Positions 1-5,264 of a stretch of DNA of 18,135 nucleotides are shown here, one piece after another (position 1 is the first letter of the stretch; the number at the start of each line of letters is the position of its first letter). The position numbers and the translations under genes were made by a program. Source of the DNA: Patescibacteria group bacterium (GTDB taxonomy: Bacteria > Patescibacteriota > Minisyncoccia > UBA6257 > 02-FULL-45-10c). Under the pieces are notes generated by a model. That model was given only the letters and a program-made list of their open reading frames with translations, was not told the DNA's origin and made no database searches. Location: contig JAHILT010000030.1 of NCBI GenBank assembly GCA_018896875.1, positions 1 through 18,135 of the forward strand, in the 5' to 3' direction.

Positions 1-258
1 ATTGGTGTGTTCATATCCTCTGCCCCATAAGAACCAAAAAACAATTAATATACTTGTGATTAAATCTATTCCTACTTTTGTGAAATTTTTAAGAGCAAAT
101 TTTATTTGACCACTCTTTATTTGTTTTATTTCGTATTCAAAATGTGGAATAGAATCTAGAAAATAATGACTTACAAAACAAAGAATAATAGCTTCTCCGA
201 TGTTTTGGCTATTGCTGGCCAAAACAATTCCGGCCATTGTATGTATAGTTAAAATCAT
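1..258 (-). CDS. Membrane metal-dependent hydrolase-like protein (DUF457/YdjM type), 5' part
   Basis: An open frame runs from an ATG at 256-258 without a stop to the window edge, giving the first 86 residues. They begin MILTIHTMAG and contain HT near residue 6, then a hydrophobic stretch and an SH-x3-D-x2-PH pattern at residues 30-39. A second hydrophobic segment lies near residues 64-78. This spacing of His and Asp residues at membrane edges resembles the small YdjM/DUF457 family of putative membrane-bound metal-dependent hydrolases, which are common in Patescibacteria; their substrate is unknown. The C-terminal part lies outside the window. There is no clear ribosome binding site before the ATG. 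The family call is by pattern only and could be wrong; the reading frame itself is convincing. Confidence 0.6.
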   Translation of the reverse strand, partial: MILTIHTMAGIVLASNSQNIGEAIILCFVSHYFLDSIPHFEYEIKQIKSGQIKFALKNFTKVGIDLITSILIVFWFLWGRGYEHTN

Positions 259-307
259 GAATTTTTATATTACATTAAAAATATAAACAATGCGAATTGA
301 TGAAATA

Positions 308-335
308 TTGGAATTTTAATAAAATTCGTGATAAT
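308..335 (+). promoter_or_regulatory. Likely sigma-70 promoter of tRNA-Gln
   Basis: TTGGAA at 308-313 and GATAAT at 330-335 are separated by 16 bases. This places a start about 15 bases before the tRNA. Both boxes match the consensus in five or fewer of six bases in an AT-rich background, so this is a reasonable but unproven call. Confidence 0.45.
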
Positions 336-357
336 ATTTTCCTTAGAACATATATAT

Positions 358-428
358 TGCGGGATCGTCTAACGGTAGGACGTCTGTTTTTGGAGCAGAA
401 AATTGGGGTTCGATTCCCTGTCCCGCAA
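358..428 (+). tRNA. tRNA-Gln (anticodon TTG)
   Basis: The sequence folds as a full cloverleaf. The acceptor TGCGGGA (358-364) pairs with TCCCGCA (421-427). The D arm contains AACGGTAGG. The anticodon stem TCTGT/GCAGA encloses the loop TTTTGGA, giving anticodon TTG (Gln). The T loop is TTCGATT. No CCA is encoded; the sequence after the acceptor is ACT. It stands alone between divergently oriented genes. Confidence 0.93.
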
Positions 429-602
429 CTATTTTAAGGGTATCGAAATGTTAAAATAAAATCATTGTATTTTTTTAAAATCTAAAAAAAAGCTAAAAAA
501 TATCATTAATTAAAATATTTAAACTTTTATTACGAAAAGAAATCAATTATAATTGATCTATATTAAAGTCGTAAATATATTATTGAATTTTTTACCATTA
601 CT

Positions 603-1640
603 ATGATTAATACTTCAAGTCAAAAAGCACAAACATACTTTTTTATCGTTCTGTTTTTATTGGGATCAATTTTAATGTTTTTTGTTTTTTCCCCTTTTTT
701 AAATATTTTAATATTAGCAATTATTTTATCTTTTAGTCTTTCTCCTTTTTATGAAAAAATAAAAAGTTTTTTAAAGTATGATTGGCTAGCCTTTTCAATT
801 ATTATTTTATTTTTAATATTTTTTGTAATTTTACCTTTAATATTTTTAAGTTGGCAAATATTTCAAGAAGTTCAAACATTATATATTCAAATGGCTAATA
901 ACGATACTCCTTATCTTGAAAAGACAATTTCTTTCATTGAAGATCCTATTAAAAATTTTATACCTAATTTTTCAATAAATTTAAGCTCATATATAGGAGG
1001 AATATTTAATTGGATTATCAGTAATATTGGAGTGCTAATTTCTAGTGCTACACAGATATTTATGGATTTGGTTTTAATAATCATTACTCTTTTCTTTTTA
1101 TTAAAAAATAATAAGAAGCTTAAAAAAATGATAATAGAGTTTAGTCCCTTAGAAGATAAGTATGATAATTTGATTCTTGATAAGCTAGATATGGCTATAA
1201 ATTCTATAATCAAAGGGTCTCTTCTAGTTGCTGTTATACAAGGACTATTAGCAGGAATTGGTTTTTGGGCATTTGGCATTCCTAGTCCAACTTTTTGGGG
1301 CGCCGTAACAGTAGTTTCTTCTTTAGTTCCTGGCGTTGGTACCGCTATTGTCGTTGTGCCAGCAATAATTTATTTGTTGCTTAATAGCAGTTTTATTGCT
1401 GCTTTTGGATTATTTATTTGGGGCGCTTTAATTGTTGGAACGATAGATCAAATTATGCGTCCGTTTCTTTATAAAAAAGGCGTTTCAACACATCCTCTTT
1501 TCATCCTTTTCTCTGTTTTAGGAGGATTAGTATTTTTTGGTCCATTAGGAATAATTTTCGGACCTATTATTTTAAGTCTTTATTTAACTCTTTTAGAAAT
1601 TTATCAGATTTTTTCCAAAGAAAAACAATCTTATTCTTAA
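603..1640 (+). CDS. AI-2E family transporter (PF01594-like permease)
   Basis: This 345-residue integral membrane protein has about seven to eight hydrophobic segments. There are two near residues 12-50, one at 60-85, one at about 135-168 and a dense cluster at 205-335. The central, more polar stretch (about 170-200, LKNNKKLKKMI) and the C-terminal run with GIPSPTFWGAVTVVSSLVPG (about 224-243) are typical of the AI-2E/PerM family. Members are putative exporters or permeases; a role in autoinducer-2 export is known for only a few, so no substrate is claimed. Length is normal for the family. The stop overlaps the stop of the converging ftsX by four bases, and no hairpin terminator separates the two. 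Confidence 0.85.
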   Translation: MINTSSQKAQTYFFIVLFLLGSILMFFVFSPFLNILILAIILSFSLSPFYEKIKSFLKYDWLAFSIIILFLIFFVILPLIFLSWQIFQEVQTLYIQMANNDTPYLEKTISFIEDPIKNFIPNFSINLSSYIGGIFNWIISNIGVLISSATQIFMDLVLIIITLFFLLKNNKKLKKMIIEFSPLEDKYDNLILDKLDMAINSIIKGSLLVAVIQGLLAGIGFWAFGIPSPTFWGAVTVVSSLVPGVGTAIVVVPAIIYLLLNSSFIAAFGLFIWGALIVGTIDQIMRPFLYKKGVSTHPLFILFSVLGGLVFFGPLGIIFGPIILSLYLTLLEIYQIFSKEKQSYS

Positions 1641-2545
1641 AGTTTCAAATATTTTCTTACTGCTAACGCACTTGATATCATTCCCAAGATTATACCAAAG
1701 GACATTTGATAAAGAGTTATGGATATTAAATTACTTAAGAAATAAGCCCATAAATTTATTTCTGGCAAAATAGCGTTTAAGTATGGAGCTGAAAAGTAAA
1801 TTATTGGAGCTATTAACAATACGCTCAAAACAGCTGCTATTAAACCATAAAGTATGCCTTGTACTATATATGGTCCATGAATAAACATATTTGATGCTCC
1901 AACTAATTTCATTATTCCAATTTCATTTCTGGTGGAATGAATAGCTAACATAACAGCATTTAATGAAACTAATATGGCTGCCAAGGATAATATTAATATC
2001 AAAACCATTCCGCTTTTTTGGACAGTATCAACAATTTTAACTAACCTATCTATTACTATTTGATTTTGATTATAGCTTACTTGTTCTACGTCTTGTTTCA
2101 GATTTTCGTTATTTAGATATGCAGCAATCACAGAATAGTCTTCTGGATTATTAGCTTTAATGCTCAAAGAAGCAGAAAGCGGATTTTCTTCTAAAATATT
2201 TATTGCCTCAGAGATAGTTTCGTCTTCTTTGTGTCTTTCTTTGAAAGTTTTCAATGCTTGTTCACGAGTAATATATTCCATACTTTTAATTTCGGATAAT
2301 TTTTCTAGCGATCTTTTCAAAGCTAGAATATTATCTTCTGGAGTTTCTATTTTAAAATAAACGCTTATGTCTATTTTCTCTTTTAAGATATTAACGGTTT
2401 GAGTCGTTAAAACACTGAAAAGTATTAGTCCCACAAAAACCAAAAGAGTTAATGTCATTATTATTATTGTAGTCGCAGAAAGCCATCCATTCCTTTTGAA
2501 GCTTTGAAGTCCATATTTAATTATTCTATATAAAGTAGTAAACAT
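1637..2545 (-). CDS. ftsX: Cell division protein FtsX (ABC permease-like)
   Basis: FtsX is the membrane partner of the ATPase FtsE. Together they sit at the division septum and pass a conformational signal to cell-wall hydrolases outside the cell. The 302-residue protein has the expected layout: a short cytoplasmic N-terminus, TM1 at about 24-46, a large extracellular domain at about 50-170, then three TM segments near 177-203, 222-250 and 270-295. The motif TRNEIGIMKLVGAS at about 205-218 is the signature of the FtsX/MacB permease fold. It lies 20 bases after ftsE on the same strand, the usual gene order. No Shine-Dalgarno motif is visible before the ATG. The hydrolase it would activate is not in the window. 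Confidence 0.93.
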   Translation of the reverse strand: MFTTLYRIIKYGLQSFKRNGWLSATTIIIMTLTLLVFVGLILFSVLTTQTVNILKEKIDISVYFKIETPEDNILALKRSLEKLSEIKSMEYITREQALKTFKERHKEDETISEAINILEENPLSASLSIKANNPEDYSVIAAYLNNENLKQDVEQVSYNQNQIVIDRLVKIVDTVQKSGMVLILILSLAAILVSLNAVMLAIHSTRNEIGIMKLVGASNMFIHGPYIVQGILYGLIAAVLSVLLIAPIIYFSAPYLNAILPEINLWAYFLSNLISITLYQMSFGIILGMISSALAVRKYLKL

Positions 2546-2565
2546 ATTTCAATTTTAATTTTAGT

Positions 2566-3249
2566 TTAGGCTAAAGAATATTTGCCTTTTTCTTCGTCTC
2601 TAATTATTCGTCCGTTATCCATAGTAATAACTCTTTTATGTAAGCTATCTACTATATCTTTGTTATGAGTTACTAATATTACAGTTGTTCCTAATTCATT
2701 AATTTTTAAAAGCAGTCTAATAATTTCAGTGGCATTTAATGGGTCTAGATTTCCCGTTGGCTCATCCGCAATTAAAAGTAGTGGTCTGTGTATCAGAGCC
2801 CTAGCGATAGCTATTCTTTGTTTTTCTCCTCCAGATAATTCATTTGGGAAATTAAAAGCATGTTCAGAAAGCCCTACCATATCAAGAATTTGAGGCACAA
2901 ATTCTTTTATTTCAGATTGTGGTTTTCCGTCAACCTCTAACGCAAACGCAATATTTTCATAAGCAGTTTTTGTAGGTAGAAGTCTAAAATCTTGAAAGAT
3001 TATACCTATTTGTCTTCTAAACCTAGGTAATTCTTCAGATTTTAATTTATTCACTTCGTGTGATCCAAAAAAAATCCTGCCTTTTGTAGGTTTTTCTTCT
3101 CCTATTAAAAGCTTAATTAAAGTTGACTTCCCTGCTCCATTTTTTCCTACAATTGAAACAAATTCGTTCTTTTTAACAACCGAATTTATTTCTTCCAAGG
3201 CAACAGATTTATTATTGTATATTTTGGATATATTTTGAAAACGAATCAT
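2566..3249 (-). CDS. ftsE: Cell division ATP-binding protein FtsE
   Basis: This is the 227-residue ABC ATPase of the FtsEX divisome complex, at the cytoplasmic face of the membrane. The Walker A motif GKNGAGKST is at about residues 35-43, the Q-loop in IFQDFRLLP at about 89-97, the ABC signature LSGGEKQR at about 138-145, Walker B LLIADEPTGNLDP at about 158-170, and the switch His in VTHNKD at about 194-199. All catalytic elements are intact and the length is normal. It lies 53 bases after prfB and 20 bases before ftsX, so the three are probably one transcript. A TATAAT-like box lies in the prfB-ftsE gap but has no good -35 partner. Confidence 0.95.
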   Translation of the reverse strand: MIRFQNISKIYNNKSVALEEINSVVKKNEFVSIVGKNGAGKSTLIKLLIGEEKPTKGRIFFGSHEVNKLKSEELPRFRRQIGIIFQDFRLLPTKTAYENIAFALEVDGKPQSEIKEFVPQILDMVGLSEHAFNFPNELSGGEKQRIAIARALIHRPLLLIADEPTGNLDPLNATEIIRLLLKINELGTTVILVTHNKDIVDSLHKRVITMDNGRIIRDEEKGKYSLA

Positions 3250-3302
3250 ATAGTTAATTTAAAACTATTATAATTATACCTTAAAAACCGATTTAATTGC
3301 TA

Positions 3303-4034
3303 TCAATTTTTAAGATCAAGCCCCCCTTCAATAAATTTTTCTAAATCTCCATCTAAAACTTTATCTGGCTGGTGGCTAGTTATTTTTGTTCGATGATCTT
3401 TAACTTGTTTATATGGATGAAGTACATAGGAACGAATTTGACTTCCCCACTCTGGTTTTACTTGTGTTCGTAAATTTTTAATCTCTTTTTCTTTTCTATC
3501 AATCATTAATTTTAAAAGCTTTGCTTTAAGTAAAGATAGCGCTTTTTCTTTGTTTTGAGATTGCGATCTTTCTGATTGTGAAGCTGCGTTTGTCCCTGTC
3601 GGCAAATGAACTACTCTTACCGCAGTTTCTCTTTTATTTACATTTTGTCCCCCAGGTCCACTAGAACGAGATAATTCTACTTTTAAATCTTCAGGAGGAA
3701 TAATTATATTTTTTAATTCTATTTCTGGGATTTGCGGAAGAATTTCTACTAAAGCAAAAGAAGTGTGTCTAATTTTTTTAGAATCAAACGGAGAAATTCT
3801 AACCAATCTATGAACCCCAATTTCTTTTTTAAGATTTCCGTAAGCATATTCTCCTATTATATGTATTGTTTTATCATCAACTTGCGTTACTTTCCAATTT
3901 CTTTTTTGCGCGTATTTAACATACATATTAATAAGCATATTCGCCCAATCTTTAGCATCTTCTCCTCCTACTCCAGGAAAAATAGAGACATAGGCGTTTC
4001 TTTTATCGTATTTGTCTAATAATGCGTTGAACAT
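3303..4034 (-). CDS. prfB: Peptide chain release factor 2 lacking domain 1
   Basis: RF2 recognises UAA and UGA stop codons and triggers peptide release on the ribosome. The 243-residue product keeps domains 2-4: GVGGEDAKDWANML near residues 21-34, the stop-reading tripeptide SPF in RISPFDSKKIRHTSF at about 80-94, and the catalytic GGQ in SSGPGGQNVNK at about 128-138. The C-terminal WGSQIRSYVLHPY block is also present. It starts where full RF2 proteins (about 365 residues) begin domain 2, so roughly 100 N-terminal residues are missing. Upstream in frame there is a TGA within 30 bases, then repeats and tRNA genes, so domain 1 is not hidden next door. The stop codon is TGA followed directly by TAG. 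PrfH-type release factors are also short, but the SPF motif and close RF2 similarity argue against that. Confidence 0.88.
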   Translation of the reverse strand: MFNALLDKYDKRNAYVSIFPGVGGEDAKDWANMLINMYVKYAQKRNWKVTQVDDKTIHIIGEYAYGNLKKEIGVHRLVRISPFDSKKIRHTSFALVEILPQIPEIELKNIIIPPEDLKVELSRSSGPGGQNVNKRETAVRVVHLPTGTNAASQSERSQSQNKEKALSLLKAKLLKLMIDRKEKEIKNLRTQVKPEWGSQIRSYVLHPYKQVKDHRTKITSHQPDKVLDGDLEKFIEGGLDLKN

Positions 4035-4236
4035 AGTAAGTGTAAAATGTAAATATCAAATATCAAAATGACAAATTAAAATGTCAAAATTATTTTTTAT
4101 TTTTATTTACAAAATGATTTTATAATTTTATTAATAATCTACTTTATAGACTATAGACGAAGTCTTTTCTTGATTTTATTTTTTAACTTTACATTGTCAT
4201 TTTCCATTTTGAGATTTACATTTTACATTTATTATG
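4032..4236. repeat. 205-bp inverted-repeat (MITE-like) element between tRNA-Thr and prfB
   Basis: The left end (4032 rightwards) and the reverse complement of the right end (4236 leftwards) match at about 36 of the first 43 positions. They share TGTAAAATGTAAAT and later AAAATGACAA. The middle, 4080-4190, is AT-rich and codes for nothing visible. The outer end on the left is exactly the prfB start codon, and on the right it abuts the 3' end of tRNA-Thr. No transposase is present. This could instead be low-complexity repeat expansion, but the inverted symmetry and sharp ends favour an inserted element. Confidence 0.6.
4059..4087 (-). promoter_or_regulatory. Possible prfB promoter inside the inverted repeat
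   Basis: On the minus strand TTGACA (4082-4087) and GATATT (4059-4064) are 17 bases apart. Transcription would start about 20 bases before the prfB ATG. Because the boxes lie in repeat sequence they may be fortuitous. Confidence 0.4.
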
Positions 4237-4309
4237 AGCCAGCGGTGAGATTCGAACTCACTACCTATGCTTTACGAAAGCATCGCTCTACCAATTGAGC
4301 TACGCTGGC
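4237..4309 (-). tRNA. tRNA-Thr (anticodon CGT)
   Basis: Read on the minus strand, the acceptor GCCAGCG pairs with CGCTGGC. The D arm is GCTC-AATTGGTA-GAGC. The anticodon stem ATGCT/AGCAT holds the loop TTCGTAA, giving anticodon CGT. The T arm is GTGAG-TTCGAAT-CTCAC. All four stems are perfect. CCA is not encoded. It is the last RNA of the short tRNA group that follows the DivIC-like gene. Confidence 0.95.
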
Positions 4310-4330
4310 ATATTTATGATGAGAATTTCA

Positions 4331-4440
4331 CCCCCACACCAAATGCCTGAGCGGAATACCGGAATCGAACCGGCGTTTCTACCTTGGGAAGGTAGTGTAT
4401 TACCATTATACTAATCCCGCATTTATATTTGGTGTGGGGG
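4331..4440. repeat. 14-bp perfect inverted repeat enclosing tRNA-Gly
   Basis: CCCCCACACCAAAT at 4331-4344 is repeated in inverted form at 4427-4440, with tRNA-Gly between them. Weaker similarity continues outward (GATGAGA on the left; GACGAG and TTGAGA on the right after inversion). In the transcript the two arms could pair into a long stem closing the tRNA. The right arm replaces the 3' part of the neighbouring broken tRNA-Gly. Confidence 0.85.
4350..4420 (-). tRNA. tRNA-Gly (anticodon CCC)
   Basis: On the minus strand the acceptor GCGGGAT pairs with ATTCCGC with one G-U pair. The D arm is GTAT-AATGGTA-ATAC. The anticodon stem CTACC/GGTAG has loop TTCCCAA (anticodon CCC). The T arm is GCCGG-TTCGATT-CCGGT. 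It looks functional, and CCA is not encoded. It lies between the two arms of a 14-bp inverted repeat. Confidence 0.93.
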
Positions 4441-4495
4441 CGTGCCCTCGTCTCAACCTTGGGAAGGTCGTATATTACCACTATACTACACCCGC
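4441..4495 (-). pseudogene. Broken tRNA-Gly (CCC) without T arm and 3' acceptor
   Basis: The minus strand has GCGGGTG, D arm GTAT-AGTGGTA-ATAT, anticodon stem CGACC/GGTTG, loop TTCCCAA (CCC) and variable loop AGACG: a normal 5' two thirds. After that the expected T arm with TTCGATT and the acceptor partner CACCCGC are absent. Instead the sequence reads AGGGCACG and runs into the arm of the inverted repeat at 4427-4440. It begins five bases after the stop of the DivIC-like gene. It is probably a remnant, made redundant by the intact tRNA-Gly (CCC) just downstream. Confidence 0.75.
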
Positions 4496-4500
4496 ATAAT

Positions 4501-4770
4501 TTATTCAGTTGGAATTATTATAATTGTTTTTTCACCTGGTTTTTTATAAGATGTTTTGCTTTTTAATTCTTTTTCTAAATTTTCGGGATTAGAAAAATAT
4601 TCAATATCTGACTCAATATCCTGATTTTCTTTTTCTAACGATGTTGTTTCCGAATTTAATTTATCCGAAGATTCTTTTAAGTGGCTGTGTTGTTGATATA
4701 AATTAAAAAACTGCCAACTTAGAACAATTATTATTATTGTTAATAATATATTTATAGCTATTTTCATCAT
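4501..4770 (-). CDS. Septum formation initiator / DivIC-FtsB-like protein
   Basis: This small bitopic membrane protein of 89 residues has a single TM segment at about 5-22, followed by a heptad-like coiled coil at about 25-58 (HSHLKESSDKLNSETTSLEK). A short C-terminal module ends with NPENLEKELKSKTSYKKPGE and a hydrophobic IIIII strand. This is the layout of the FtsB/DivIC family (PF04977), which bridges FtsL and FtsQ in the divisome. Two ATGs lie in tandem at the start; the first is used here. It sits between the GxxExxY gene and the tRNA group in a minus-strand run that also carries ftsEX, so division genes cluster here. Confidence 0.8.
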   Translation of the reverse strand: MMKIAINILLTIIIIVLSWQFFNLYQQHSHLKESSDKLNSETTSLEKENQDIESDIEYFSNPENLEKELKSKTSYKKPGEKTIIIIPTE

Positions 4771-4786
4771 TATATTTTTTATGTTA

Positions 4787-5261
4787 TTGAATATAATACT
4801 AATCTACAAATTTAATTCGAATAATACAAATAATTAATTCAAGATCCGTTTCGGATTTAAATATTTCTGCCTAAAATTCACTATCAATCCTAATTTTTTA
4901 TTACTAGAAACCAGATATCTTTTCATTTGAAAATAATCTTCTTTTGTGATTATTCTTTTGGTTTTAGCATCAAAAATAATCTTGTCCTCAATAATAAAAT
5001 CTGGGATATTTCTTCTTTCTTTTTCTCCATCAAAATTTGGCATTAATGCAGTTTCTCTGACATATTGAACATCGTTATCCTTAAATAGTTTTTCTAAGAA
5101 ATCTGCATAAGATTTTTCGCTTTTGAATCTTCCTATTTTATTATGTACTTCAAAACATAGTCCACATATTTTATATGATAAATCTGGATATAATACCTTA
5201 TTTATTTGTTGCATTTGTATATCATTTGTAAATTTGTATTATATTTATGCGTATTCGCATA
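4787..5261 (-). mobile_element. GxxExxY gene bounded by inverted AT-rich repeat arms
   Basis: The left arm, 4787-4831, read on the plus strand contains CTACAAATTTAATTCGAA and AATAATACAAATAA. The right arm, 5213-5261, contains the same kind of units on the minus strand (AATATAATACAAATTTAC, GATATACAAATG). The two arms therefore point towards each other around the GxxExxY gene. The outer edge of the right arm is a hairpin TATGCG-AATA-CGCATA (5246-5261), next to the lepA stop at 5265. No transposase is present. The arms are degenerate and AT-rich, so the element call rests mainly on orientation and on the parallel with the lepA insert. Confidence 0.5.
4834..5214 (-). CDS. GxxExxY family protein
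   Basis: The 126-residue protein matches the GxxExxY family: an N-terminal YPDLSYKICGLCFEVHNKIG block, a variant of the name motif (GRFKSEKSY, residues about 28-36), and a nuclease-like core with IPDFIIEDKIIFDAKTK at about 70-86. The PD and DAK residues there recall a PD-(D/E)xK active site. Family members are often found inside 23S rRNA intervening sequences or as free-standing genes in Patescibacteria; their biochemical role is not settled. It starts 50 bases after lepA, which itself contains a second, more canonical GxxExxY domain. Sequence between the two copies is clearly diverged, so this is not a recent duplication of the lepA insert. Confidence 0.85.
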   Translation of the reverse strand: MQQINKVLYPDLSYKICGLCFEVHNKIGRFKSEKSYADFLEKLFKDNDVQYVRETALMPNFDGEKERRNIPDFIIEDKIIFDAKTKRIITKEDYFQMKRYLVSSNKKLGLIVNFRQKYLNPKRILN

Positions 5262-5264
5262 TTC

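Noticed and set aside
3303..4034. RF2 programmed frameshift or PrfH-type factor
   Set aside because: No upstream coding sequence for domain 1 exists in any nearby frame, and the SPF motif with close RF2 similarity excludes PrfH.
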